A stretch of 41,944 bases of DNA from Acinetobacter sp. UBA3106 (GTDB lineage Bacteria; Pseudomonadota; Gammaproteobacteria; Pseudomonadales; Moraxellaceae). This document shows, in pieces, positions 8,871 through 16,803 of this stretch (the first letter of the stretch is position 1; every line of letters begins with the position of its first letter). The translations under genes were made by a program, and so were the position numbers. Location of the stretch: contig DFAM01000001.1 of assembly GCA_002365595.1 (NCBI GenBank), positions 1 to 41,944 on the forward strand, written 5' to 3'. Under the pieces are notes generated by a model. That model ran no database searches. It was not told where the DNA came from and saw only the letters and a list, made by a program, of their open reading frames with translations.

Positions 8871-9941
8871 TTATAAATCAATGACAAGGTCAGACTGTGC
8901 TGAATTGACACAGATTTTTAATAAATTACCAGGTTCTGAATTCTGACCACCGTTCACCAAATTCTTGGTTGAACCTTCAACTTTATTACAGACACATTTA
9001 TTACAGATGCCCATACGGCAACCATGAGTCGGTTTGATATTTTGCTGTTCAAGACTGGTTAAAATGGACTGCCCTTTAGGAATAGCAACGACTTTATTAG
9101 ACTTACGTAAAGTGATATTCACAAAACCGATATCAGAATTTTCAACTGGAGACATACTAAAAGCTTCACTTTTGAAACTCTGCGCATGGGCAAACAGCTG
9201 CTCTGCTTGTGCTACAAATCCGGATGGACCGCAAGCGTAAACTACACTATTTTCAATATTTTCCAGCAAAGCTAAATGCTTTTGGTTTAAGCGTTCACCA
9301 GCATTTTCTTCCTGGGTATAAAAAACCTGAAATGAGAAATTCGGATACTGTTCAGCTAGTTTCTCGAAACGCGCTTTAAAGGCCACATCGGCATATTCTC
9401 GTACCCAATACAACAACCGGATGGGTGCCTGAGTCATGCGATCTGTTTTGGAGAGTGCTTTGAGTAAACTTAACATTGGAGTAATGCCACTGCCGGCAGC
9501 AAGCAATACCATCGCTTGGGCCTGCTTAGGTAACAGCATATCGCCATAAGGCTGCCCAAATTCAAGAATGTCGCCAACTTGAGCGTGTTCCACCAACCAG
9601 GAACTGACTTTACCTTGATCTACTTTTTTAACGCTTAACAATACATGTTGAGCATCAAGCTGAGTCAAGCTATAGCTACGTTCATAACGTACACCGTTCA
9701 CTTCTACAAAGATTGGATGATGTTGCCCTGCTTGTCCCATTTTAAAATGACGGTTCACCTGAATGGTCAAACTCATCATATTTTGTGCAGAATTTTCTTT
9801 TTGCACAATTTTGCCTAACGCTTGATTGATTGACCAAAGCGAATTGAATTTTTGCAACCAGAAATTGGCTGCATGCTGATCAATAACAGTATCAGCAAGA
9901 GAACTTAAGGGAGATGTTTTCATTTTTTCTACAACATGCAT
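8871..9941 (-). CDS. Ferredoxin reductase with C-terminal 2Fe-2S domain (desaturase electron donor)
   Basis: An oxidoreductase of about 356 residues in three domains. First is an FAD-binding barrel with RSYSLTQ, in the position of the family's RxYS motif. Next is an NAD(P)-binding domain (VLLAAGSGITPMLSLLKAL, then VVYACGPSGFV). Last is a plant-type 2Fe-2S domain with C-x4-C-x2-C (CRMGICNKC) and a later Cys in LLKICVNSA. It should pass electrons from NAD(P)H to the di-iron site of the adjacent desaturase. The ATG at 9941 is preferred over the GTG at 9953; neither has a strong ribosome-binding site. A -10-like TATAAT (9971-9976, reverse) is overlapped by a palindrome, suggesting repression of the two-gene operon by the divergent TetR protein. 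Confidence 0.9.
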   Translation of the reverse strand: MHVVEKMKTSPLSSLADTVIDQHAANFWLQKFNSLWSINQALGKIVQKENSAQNMMSLTIQVNRHFKMGQAGQHHPIFVEVNGVRYERSYSLTQLDAQHVLLSVKKVDQGKVSSWLVEHAQVGDILEFGQPYGDMLLPKQAQAMVLLAAGSGITPMLSLLKALSKTDRMTQAPIRLLYWVREYADVAFKARFEKLAEQYPNFSFQVFYTQEENAGERLNQKHLALLENIENSVVYACGPSGFVAQAEQLFAHAQSFKSEAFSMSPVENSDIGFVNITLRKSNKVVAIPKGQSILTSLEQQNIKPTHGCRMGICNKCVCNKVEGSTKNLVNGGQNSEPGNLLKICVNSAQSDLVIDL

Positions 9942-9970
9942 AGTCAGTACCACGCGATTGAATTTTAATT

Positions 9971-9986
9971 ATTATACACATGTATA
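9971..9986 (-). promoter_or_regulatory. Promoter -10 of the reductase-desaturase operon overlapped by a candidate operator
   Basis: On the reverse strand TATAAT occupies 9971-9976, about 30 bases before the start codon. The perfect palindrome TATACA-CA-TGTATA lies at 9973-9986 and overlaps that box. A TACA-NN-TGTA core is what I would expect for a FabR/DesT-like TetR repressor, but this is inference from position and symmetry. No good -35 is visible. Confidence 0.5.
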
Positions 9987-10010
9987 TATATTTGTATATA
10001 TATTTGTATT
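9981..10010. repeat. 12-bp tandem repeat, 2.5 copies
   Basis: The unit TGTATATATATT occurs at 9981-9992 and 9993-10004, followed by a half unit TGTATT at 10005-10010. The first unit shares its start with the right arm of the operator palindrome. The tract lies upstream of the reductase promoter and could alter promoter spacing or DNA bending. Confidence 0.75.
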
Positions 10011-10029
10011 GTTTCTATTCATTTCCCAA

Positions 10030-10051
10030 GTTGCAATGCAACCGTTATAAT
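10030..10051 (+). promoter_or_regulatory. tetR promoter with palindrome between -35 and -10
   Basis: A perfect -10 TATAAT lies at 10046-10051, 30 bases before the ATG. Just upstream, GTTGCA-A-TGCAAC (10030-10042) is a perfect 13-base palindrome placed where a repressor would block RNA polymerase. It may be an autoregulatory operator. The -35 is poor. It differs in sequence from the palindrome at 9973-9986. Confidence 0.5.
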
Positions 10052-10080
10052 GTTTTTGTGTTTCTAATCCATTGAAAAAT

Positions 10081-10776
10081 ATGAACCAGTCTTCTATCAA
10101 AAAAAATGTTGATGCCCCTGTTGATAAACAGAATTTTGTTCATGAACCGGTGATCGTCCGCACTGTGGGTCGAAAAGCAACAATTACCAAAGAAGAGCTG
10201 TTTCAGGCTGCATTGAACTTAATCGGCCCACAAAAAAGTATATCTTCCTTAAGCCTGCGTGAAGTTGCCCGCGAGGCAGGTATTGCTCCCAATAGTTTTT
10301 ATCGACATTTCAAAGATATAGATGAACTCGCGATTGAATTGATTGATCGTGCGGGGATTGTATTACGTCAAATTTTGCATCAGGCACGCTTAAAGGCCTC
10401 TAAGCAAAACAGCATTATTCGCAGTTCAGTTGAAATTTTTATTGAACAATTAGATGCAGATGAGGGAAATTTAAGCTTATTGCTGCGTGAAGCCTATACC
10501 GGCTCTGCATCTTATAAATCAGCAGTACAACGTCAGTTAAATTATTTTCAGCAAGAATTGCAGGACGACCTCATTCGCTTAGAACGACTCAATAACAGCA
10601 GACTTTCTCACCCGGACATTGCTGCAAAAGCCATTACCCAACTGGTATTTAACATGGGTGCAACAGTGATAGATATCTCTGCGACTGAACGCAAGGAAAT
10701 TGCCGAACAAACCATGATCATGATTCGTATGATTTTAGAAGGTTCACGCCATCTAGATGAATCAAAAATCCGATAA
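10081..10776 (+). CDS. TetR-family transcriptional regulator (FabR/DesT-like)
   Basis: A repressor of about 231 residues. After a polar N-terminal extension of about 28 residues comes GRKATITKEELFQAALNLIG, then the helix-turn-helix SLREVAREAGIAPNSFYRHFKDIDELAIELI. This is the form seen in FabR and DesT, which sense acyl chains or acyl-CoA and control unsaturated-fatty-acid genes. The C-terminal helical domain would bind the ligand. It is divergent from the ferredoxin-reductase/desaturase pair, and the 140-base gap holds two palindromes that are candidate operators. The ATG at 10081 is used; a TTG three codons upstream (10072) is an alternative. Neither has a clear ribosome-binding site. Assignment to this subfamily rests on motif similarity and neighbourhood. 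Confidence 0.88.
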   Translation: MNQSSIKKNVDAPVDKQNFVHEPVIVRTVGRKATITKEELFQAALNLIGPQKSISSLSLREVAREAGIAPNSFYRHFKDIDELAIELIDRAGIVLRQILHQARLKASKQNSIIRSSVEIFIEQLDADEGNLSLLLREAYTGSASYKSAVQRQLNYFQQELQDDLIRLERLNNSRLSHPDIAAKAITQLVFNMGATVIDISATERKEIAEQTMIMIRMILEGSRHLDESKIR

Positions 10777-10794
10777 TTTATAATGTTATTGCTG

Positions 10795-10822
10795 GTGAAG
10801 AATCCACCTATGAATTCTTCAC
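10795..10822. terminator. Weak stem-loop between convergent genes
   Basis: GTGAAGAAT at 10795-10803 pairs with ATTCTTCAC at 10814-10822 around a ten-base loop, between the tetR stop and the convergent hydrolase stop. There is no clear T-run, so terminator activity is uncertain. Confidence 0.35.
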
Positions 10823-10828
10823 TGTGCA

Positions 10829-11656
10829 TTAAATACCTTGCTGTGCTGAAATAATCTTTTTCACCCATTGGGCTGTGCTTTCCGGTTGTTCTAAAGGGAA
10901 CATATGTCTGCCTTCAACCACGCTAAATTCAATTCCATAGACCTTTTTCATCCCTTGCGGCAAGCCCTGTTTATAAAAATGACTCTGTTGTGCGGTGATT
11001 AGATGTACCGGAACTTGAGGTGCTTTACGTGGTGTACGCCACCACCAGGCCGGCACAGTTCTGAAAATTTCTGCTTCTGTAGATTTAGGAATAGTTAAAG
11101 TAACTCCGCCCCGTGCTATGTCATCCTTGATCCCACTGCTAAAAAAATCATCAAAACACTCAGCATCAAATTTTTCAAACAAGCGGTTATTACGCAAAGA
11201 CTGATAGGCTTCCTCCCGACTACTCCAATGATCTTTGCGTTTCAAAGTCATGCCCGCTGGAGTAATGTTATCGACCGCTTTTAACTTCAGTTTTTGCAGG
11301 CCTTCGAAAATGGCAGATTTAGGCCCGATCACAAAAGGCGGATCCATGATTATCAGTTGTGAAAATAAATCGGGGCGTTTATATGCCGCCATTAAAGTGA
11401 GCAAAGAACCAAATGAGTGACCTAATCCAATCACCTGCTGATCTGGAAATTGCTGTTTAATATCGGCAATAACTTGTGCAACCAGATAATCCCAGGACTT
11501 GGTCACTGGATATTTTTGATCCAGACCAATGATCGGGATGGCCTTTAAATTAAAATCTGCTTTGAAACAATTAAAAAATTTTTGATACGTGGCCGAAGGA
11601 ATGCCATTGGCATGGGTAAAATGAATCGCATTTTTCCTGAATAATTCATCTGCCAT
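10829..11656 (-). CDS. Alpha/beta-fold hydrolase
   Basis: A 275-residue alpha/beta hydrolase. IHFTHANGIPSATYQKFF near the N-terminus forms the oxyanion region. GLGHSFGSLLTL contains the nucleophile elbow G-H-S-F-G. GRHMFPLEQP near the C-terminus supplies the catalytic histidine. IMDPPFVIG follows the elbow. The length is normal. The start at 11656 (MADELFRKN) is favoured because CAGGGA lies just before it; an ATG at 11677 would add seven residues without a ribosome-binding site. It is convergent with the TetR gene and close to the lipid-desaturation operon, so an ester or lipid substrate is plausible but not shown. There is no signal peptide, so it is likely cytoplasmic. Confidence 0.82.
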   Translation of the reverse strand: MADELFRKNAIHFTHANGIPSATYQKFFNCFKADFNLKAIPIIGLDQKYPVTKSWDYLVAQVIADIKQQFPDQQVIGLGHSFGSLLTLMAAYKRPDLFSQLIIMDPPFVIGPKSAIFEGLQKLKLKAVDNITPAGMTLKRKDHWSSREEAYQSLRNNRLFEKFDAECFDDFFSSGIKDDIARGGVTLTIPKSTEAEIFRTVPAWWWRTPRKAPQVPVHLITAQQSHFYKQGLPQGMKKVYGIEFSVVEGRHMFPLEQPESTAQWVKKIISAQQGI

Positions 11657-11747
11657 ATATCCCTGCTCTTGTTTCATTGATCTAATTAACAGGATATTAG
11701 CTTAAGGAAAAATTGGCGTAGATGACATCCATAAATGCATGATTCAC

Positions 11748-11761
11748 TGACTTGCAAGTCA
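11748..11761. promoter_or_regulatory. 14-bp perfect palindrome upstream of the alpha/beta hydrolase
   Basis: TGACTTGCAAGTCA is fully self-complementary. It lies about 90 bases upstream of the hydrolase start and downstream of the PAAR gene. It has the size and symmetry of a dimeric repressor site. No regulator can be named. Confidence 0.35.
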
Positions 11762-11809
11762 ATTCAAGGGCTTTGAATAACTGGACAAAACCGGTTGCTT
11801 GGTTTGTGA

Positions 11810-12076
11810 TTATTTTTTTGAAACCACCAGAAACTGATTACCTAAAAAGACTGCTCCGCAATTCGTTTTGTCTCCTGCAATCACCACTCCACGTCCTTTC
11901 ACAATAGTAGACTGTACTGCTGCAATGGCAGATACCACTGTTTTGCATTTCGGACAATAATGTTTCATACCGTGCAAATGCACCGCTATACCATTAATGA
12001 TAAAAGAAGGATCACATTCGGAGACGATACCGCCGTGTGAAGTTGTAGAACCGAGGGTGATTAAAGATTGAGTCAT
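11810..12076 (-). CDS. PAAR-domain protein (type VI secretion spike tip)
   Basis: An 88-residue single-domain PAAR protein. It has the small-beta-repeat pattern (LGSTTSHGGIV, then GIAVHLHGMKHYCPKCKTVV, then VKGRGVVIAGDKTNCGA). His and Cys residues such as HGMKHYCPKC and the later Cys would bind the structural zinc. PAAR proteins form a sharp cone on VgrG trimers and carry effectors in type VI secretion. This one is a stand-alone tip with no C-terminal toxin, and no vgrG, effector or immunity gene lies next to it. It would have to act with a type VI system elsewhere in the genome. The start has only a weak ribosome-binding site (AAGAA). Confidence 0.85.
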   Translation of the reverse strand: MTQSLITLGSTTSHGGIVSECDPSFIINGIAVHLHGMKHYCPKCKTVVSAIAAVQSTIVKGRGVVIAGDKTNCGAVFLGNQFLVVSKK

Positions 12077-12173
12077 TGTTATTCTTTTAATACTTTATAA
12101 TTTTTTTATTTTAGCATGAGTTGAATTTTAAGCTAGATGAGTTGTGGCTCGCTCCTATTTAAGATCAGGCCAT

Positions 12174-12199
12174 AAAAAAGCACCCGTAGGTGCTTTTTT
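12174..12199. terminator. Bidirectional terminator downstream of rapA
   Basis: AAAAAAGCACC at 12174-12184 pairs perfectly with 12189-12199 around a CGTA loop, with T-runs on both strands. It lies 22 bases past the rapA stop. Confidence 0.9.
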
Positions 12200-12220
12200 A
12201 TTTGAGGAAGTAAGTTACAG

Positions 12221-15058
12221 TTATGGTTTAACTACCACCATCACCTGAATTGCTTCTGGTGTTACCGATAAACCATCCAGCAAGTTCAAGCCTTCTTTCT
12301 GGAATTTCTGCAAGCGTGCAATTTCATCTTCACGGATACTTGGATTGAACTGTTTCAAATAGCTCAAACGGTCAATTTCATATTGCCATTTATTACCGTA
12401 GACTTCTTTTGCCTGCTGCTTGAAGTTTGGCAATGCCGATTTAGCAATATCCAAAGCTTGCGTATAGCGCGCTTCAATCACTTCACGGCGCGCTTTCACC
12501 ACCTGACGGCAGCTATTGCCATCTAGATGATGCAGATAAGGTTTCAAAATTTCTGGTGCAATCTTTTCAGATAAATCCTGACCTTTTTCACTCAGCAATA
12601 CGCGAATCAACTGTTGTGGCAAGCTTGATGGCAGGTTCAATGCCTTCGGTGCAACCACATCTACCTTGAACCAGACTTCCAGCAATACCGAACCTTGTGG
12701 CAAGGCTGCTGATTTTAATACCGCAACATTGGTACTACCAAAAGATTGGGTATTAATCATTTCCATCACGCTTTCGGTGAATGGATGTTCAAGGGTCAAA
12801 TACTGGGCATCTTCACGGACTTGAGCCTGATCACGATAAAAAGTCGCGGTCATGCCTTCTTCATCCAGTGACAAACCTTGTACCTGCATCTGATCGGTTG
12901 GCTTGATGATCACGGTACCATTACTTTGCTCATCAAAATCGATATTGGTCGATGCCATAAAGCGTTTCATAAACATTGGCAAGGTGGTATTGTCATCATA
13001 GTTTTCAAGTGCCTGCACAATTTCTTGCGCCACGATTGGACGGCAAGAGTTGTATTCAAGCAGACGGTCACGACCTTCCTGCAATTCAGCTTCCAAAGCT
13101 TCACGCTGCACACTGACTTCTTCAAGCAAATCTTCAAACTGCTGGCCTAAATCTGCCAATAAACAGTCTTTTAATTTCACAATAAAGTTTTCTTGCAAGG
13201 TTTGTGCAGTCGGTGAAATATTGCTGAAAATATTTAAACCTTCGTTGTACCAGCGGAACATACGTTCTTGCGCAGTGCCTAGCAAATAAGGCACATGAAT
13301 CTGAATCCGGTTTTCCTGACCAATACGGTCCAGACGACCGATACGCTGTTCGAGCACATCCGGATTGGCTGGCAAATCAAACAGAATCAGGTCAGAGGCA
13401 AACTGGAAGTTACGACCTTCTGAACCAATTTCAGAACACAGTAAAATCTGCGCACCATAAGAGTCTTCTGCAAAGTAAGCCGCAGCCTGATCGCGTTCAA
13501 GCAGACTCATGCCTTCATGGAACATCGCGGTACGAATACCGGCATGTAAACGTAAGACATTTTCCAAGGCTTCAACCACTGGACCACTACGCGCAATCAG
13601 CAACACTTTTTTGTGTTTCAATTCGGTACGCAGCATTTCCATCAGCCACATCACACGTGGATCATGCTCCATCCACGCACCATCCAGCTGGGCTTCTTCA
13701 GGCCACATTTGCTCACGTAACTTACCATCTTTTGACCAGTTTGCAGGCGCTGGCAAAGGTGCTGGCTGACAGTCACGACCCGGGAAACCCTGAATCGCTT
13801 CACGGGTATTACGGAATAAGATACGGCCGGTACCATGACGGTCCAACAATTCGTGAATAGCACGGAAACGTTGTTCCGGCTCATCCTGAATGCTATGCCC
13901 CAACAAGCCTTCAATCGCTTTTAAATGCCCCTCTTCCAAAGGCATATCCGACATCAGCACTTCAGCAATTTTAGCTGTTTGGTGATATTGCTCTTCTTCA
14001 TCGAGGAAGCGATCGAGTGAACTGAAACGCTGGGGATCGAGCAAACGTAAACGGGCAAAATGGCTTTCTACACCGAGTTGTTCCGGTGTTGCCGTAAGCA
14101 ATAACACACCCGGCGTTTTTTCCGCCAGTTCTTCAACCAGGTCGTAACGGTCATTACCGCCTTCATCTTCACTCCACATCAAATGATGTGCTTCATCGAC
14201 CACTAAAAGATCGAAACCGGCTTCCAAAGCCTGCTCACGTAAATCTTCGTGATCGACCATCAAGTCAACGCTGGCAATAATGCATTGCTCGGTCAGGAAT
14301 GGGTTTAAATCTGGATCATGTTCTTTGATCGAAGCGGTACGGGTCAAATCAAACAAAGAGAACTGCAGATTGAAACGGCGACGCATCTCAATCATCCACT
14401 GATATTGCAGTGAATCTGGAACCAAAATCAGAATACGTTCTGAGCGTGCTGTTTTAAGTTGCTGGTGAATGATCAGACCCGCTTCAATGGTTTTACCCAA
14501 GCCTACTTCATCGGCAAGCAAAACACGTGGTGCAAAACGCTGACCGACTTCATGCGCGATATACAGCTGATGTGGAATCAAGCCGACACGGGCTCCGATC
14601 ATGCCGCGTAAAGGACTGTTTTTCATATTGGCTTGCATCAGCAAGGCTTCAATTCGCAGGTCGTACCATTCTTTATAGTCGACCTGACTTGCCAGCAAAC
14701 GGTCAAGCGGTTTAGACAGCTGAATGGTCGCACCAATACGGGTTTCGTTTAAGGATTTACGCTCTTCTGAACCATCTTCCAGACGGCGCACCACGTTGTA
14801 ACGTACCACGCCATGACGGTCTTCCAGACCCTCAACGGTCCATTTGGCGCCTTCCTGGTCCTGCAACTCATCATTCACGTTGAATACAATACGCGATAAA
14901 GGTGCATTGTTACGTGCATAGACACGTGTTTCATCACTTTTTGGGAATAAGATGCTAACCGATCGTTCATCTACGTCTATTAGAACGCCTAAACCGAGTT
15001 CTGTTTCCGTATCTGATAACCAACGCTGACCAATAGCAAACTGATGCAATTTTTCCAC
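12221..15058 (-). CDS. rapA: RNA polymerase-associated protein RapA (Swi2/Snf2 ATPase)
   Basis: A 945-residue Swi2/Snf2 translocase that binds core RNA polymerase and recycles stalled complexes. The N-terminal Tudor-like domains start at FAIGQRWLSDTETELGLG. The ATPase has Walker A DEVGLGKT (183-190), DEAH (288-291), LLLTATPEQLG (motif III) and the second RecA lobe with IGSEGRNFQFA and QRIGRLDRIGQ (motif VI). The C-terminus is the RapA-specific region. The length is close to the roughly 968 residues of E. coli RapA. The start is a GTG at 15058, fixed by an in-frame TAG nine bases upstream. AAAGG abuts the GTG, and a TTG three codons later has better spacing, so the true start could be that TTG. 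Confidence 0.95.
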   Translation of the reverse strand: MEKLHQFAIGQRWLSDTETELGLGVLIDVDERSVSILFPKSDETRVYARNNAPLSRIVFNVNDELQDQEGAKWTVEGLEDRHGVVRYNVVRRLEDGSEERKSLNETRIGATIQLSKPLDRLLASQVDYKEWYDLRIEALLMQANMKNSPLRGMIGARVGLIPHQLYIAHEVGQRFAPRVLLADEVGLGKTIEAGLIIHQQLKTARSERILILVPDSLQYQWMIEMRRRFNLQFSLFDLTRTASIKEHDPDLNPFLTEQCIIASVDLMVDHEDLREQALEAGFDLLVVDEAHHLMWSEDEGGNDRYDLVEELAEKTPGVLLLTATPEQLGVESHFARLRLLDPQRFSSLDRFLDEEEQYHQTAKIAEVLMSDMPLEEGHLKAIEGLLGHSIQDEPEQRFRAIHELLDRHGTGRILFRNTREAIQGFPGRDCQPAPLPAPANWSKDGKLREQMWPEEAQLDGAWMEHDPRVMWLMEMLRTELKHKKVLLIARSGPVVEALENVLRLHAGIRTAMFHEGMSLLERDQAAAYFAEDSYGAQILLCSEIGSEGRNFQFASDLILFDLPANPDVLEQRIGRLDRIGQENRIQIHVPYLLGTAQERMFRWYNEGLNIFSNISPTAQTLQENFIVKLKDCLLADLGQQFEDLLEEVSVQREALEAELQEGRDRLLEYNSCRPIVAQEIVQALENYDDNTTLPMFMKRFMASTNIDFDEQSNGTVIIKPTDQMQVQGLSLDEEGMTATFYRDQAQVREDAQYLTLEHPFTESVMEMINTQSFGSTNVAVLKSAALPQGSVLLEVWFKVDVVAPKALNLPSSLPQQLIRVLLSEKGQDLSEKIAPEILKPYLHHLDGNSCRQVVKARREVIEARYTQALDIAKSALPNFKQQAKEVYGNKWQYEIDRLSYLKQFNPSIREDEIARLQKFQKEGLNLLDGLSVTPEAIQVMVVVKP

Positions 15059-15201
15059 CTTTATCTAAAAATGAGGACACTAATTTCAAGCCCAAAATCT
15101 GGTTGGTATTTGAGCAAAAAACCAGGTCTTTAAGCAATATATTTTGACATAAAGCCCACTAAAAAGTGCGCAAAATCGATGAGGATTAAAAAGTTTTTAC
15201 T

Positions 15202-15846
15202 TTAAAAAGGAACCGGAGCATAAAACTCCAACAGTTCTTCTGTTTGTGGATGATAAAAACTTAAACTTTCAGCATGTAAACATAGCCGCGGCATCAACAG
15301 TTGCTGCTCAGGAGTCGCATATAAGGTGTCGCCAATAATGGGATGACCTAAATATTGCATATGCACACGCAGCTGATGAGAACGGCCGGTAATCGGGCTC
15401 AGTTTGACACGCGTCACCGCCTGTCCCTGAATTTCAAAATGTTCAATCGCCTGCCAATGTGTCAGTGCAGGCTTGTTGTGATTTGGGTCGGCAATATGTA
15501 AGGGTGGATGTTCCGGATCGTAAACGACAGGTACATCAACCGTGCCTTCGCCTTCAAGATGGCCTGCCACCACAGCTTGATAGGTTTTGTCGGTTTGGCG
15601 TTCCTGAAACTGGCGGGAAATAGTTTTTTGCCCCCATCGGGTCAGGCCAAAGACCAGAATGCCGGAGGTATCACGATCCAGACGATGAATCAGCAAGGTT
15701 TTTGGTTCTATTTTTAATAATCGGTTGATAACGCAATCTTGCAAATCTTCGGTTTTACCGGGAACAGTGAGCACACCTGCAGGTTTATGGATGACCATAA
15801 AATCTTGATCACGATGTATCAGATGTTCGGTTAGAAAATTACTCAA
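15202..15846 (-). CDS. rluA: RluA-family pseudouridine synthase
   Basis: A 214-residue pseudouridine synthase. The catalytic motif HRLDRDTSGILVFG (54-67) contains the essential Asp57. KPAGVLTVPG and TGRSHQLRVHMQYLGHPIIGDTLY complete the RluA signature. The short length with no S4 domain matches RluA itself, the dual-specificity enzyme for 23S rRNA position 746 and tRNA position 32, rather than RluC or RluD. The start is a TTG at 15846: an in-frame TGA lies two codons upstream and the next Met is residue 17. GGGA seven bases before the TTG supports it. A promoter with 17-base spacing lies at 15884-15912. Confidence 0.85.
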   Translation of the reverse strand: MSNFLTEHLIHRDQDFMVIHKPAGVLTVPGKTEDLQDCVINRLLKIEPKTLLIHRLDRDTSGILVFGLTRWGQKTISRQFQERQTDKTYQAVVAGHLEGEGTVDVPVVYDPEHPPLHIADPNHNKPALTHWQAIEHFEIQGQAVTRVKLSPITGRSHQLRVHMQYLGHPIIGDTLYATPEQQLLMPRLCLHAESLSFYHPQTEELLEFYAPVPF

Positions 15847-15883
15847 TGTTCAATCCCAGGCTGATCGCGAAAACGAGCCGGCA

Positions 15884-15912
15884 ATAATAGAAAGCTTGGC
15901 ACAGAATTACAA
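15884..15912 (-). promoter_or_regulatory. rluA promoter
   Basis: Reading the reverse strand, TTGTAA (15907-15912) is followed after 17 bases by TATTAT (15884-15889), about 38 bases before the TTG start. It is a good sigma-70 match by eye. Confidence 0.55.
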
Positions 15913-15975
15913 TGCACAATGACGGAATTGGCGACGGTTTTTCCGATTTTAAGTAAAAAAAATTTCAATCACACC

Positions 15976-16713
15976 TTATGAATGCACTGATTGCAATATA
16001 AAACTCACCAGGTCATGCAAAGAAGGATGTGCTAAAACATCTTCATATCGCACATTTGCACCATGCGCACGCCAAACACTGACCAAAGTGACAATGGCGA
16101 CTGAATCCAGACCGTATTGTTTCAAATCGACATAAGGATCAATTTCAAGTGCATCCATGTTCAGTTGTTCAGCAACAGCCAGCATGATGCCCTTGCTGGA
16201 AAGCATATAACTGGACGGCGCGCTTAAATCCCATAGCCGGGTCAAGCTATAGCTATTCATATGATGAAGACCTTGTGCCGAGATATTTTCAATCCACTGG
16301 ATATGCTGTTCTTGAGCGGACAAGAAAATAGCATCGTCCACTATACAGATTTGCTCAGTCACACTTTGTATATGTGGCAGTATTTGCTTGAGCATAGGTG
16401 TGACTTGTCCCGCAAAAATCAGTTGTGGATGTGTGCTTGCATATTCCCCGAGCTGTTGCATGCCCTGCATCAAATCATCGCCGCACAAATCAACAATTGG
16501 AATATCAAGTGCTTTGGCTTTATTGCTGATCTGAACCAGATGAGTCATCAGGTCGCTGTCTTGTATGCCTGCCATCATCCTTAAATTTTGTAATCCAACC
16601 AGTACTAAGACAGATTCAGCGGATGAAAGCTGCCATTTGGCTTGTGATGGTGCGAGTTGGATTTTTTTGGGCATGGGGTAAAGCATGGGAGATGATTCAT
16701 CTAATACTTGCAA
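15976..16713 (-). CDS. Phosphopantetheine carrier protein with a degenerate isochorismatase-like domain
   Basis: A 245-residue two-domain protein laid out like EntB/BasF. Residues 34-165 resemble an isochorismatase fold (SVLVLVGLQN; LIFAGQVTP; IVDDAIFLSAQEQHIQWI). Residues 170-242 form a carrier domain with the attachment site YGLDSVAIV (Ser204) for 4'-phosphopantetheine. The hydrolase part looks dead: Gly40 sits where the catalytic Asp belongs, and no Cys is found at the nucleophile position after LIFAGQVTP. No adenylation, condensation or siderophore gene lies nearby, so the partner must be elsewhere. The start is a TTG at 16713; an ATG at 16686 would remove nine residues. Neither has a clear ribosome-binding site. 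The alignment is by eye, so active-site loss is inference. Confidence 0.7.
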   Translation of the reverse strand: MQVLDESSPMLYPMPKKIQLAPSQAKWQLSSAESVLVLVGLQNLRMMAGIQDSDLMTHLVQISNKAKALDIPIVDLCGDDLMQGMQQLGEYASTHPQLIFAGQVTPMLKQILPHIQSVTEQICIVDDAIFLSAQEQHIQWIENISAQGLHHMNSYSLTRLWDLSAPSSYMLSSKGIMLAVAEQLNMDALEIDPYVDLKQYGLDSVAIVTLVSVWRAHGANVRYEDVLAHPSLHDLVSFILQSVHS

Positions 16714-16803
16714 AGTTACGATATGCTAGCTTAGATTAACTTGCTTGATAAGTTTGAAAGTAGTTAAATTTTTTTTAAATGATGCTATTCACTAACTAAA
16801 ATA

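Noticed and set aside
12878..13914. Several open frames of 60-90 codons on both strands within rapA
   Set aside because: They lie fully inside the strongly supported rapA reading frame, lack ribosome-binding sites and have low-complexity or Cys/Ser-rich translations typical of shadow frames.
15976..16713. Siderophore biosynthesis cluster
   Set aside because: Only the carrier/isochorismatase-like gene is present; neighbours are a pseudouridine synthase and an unknown gene.
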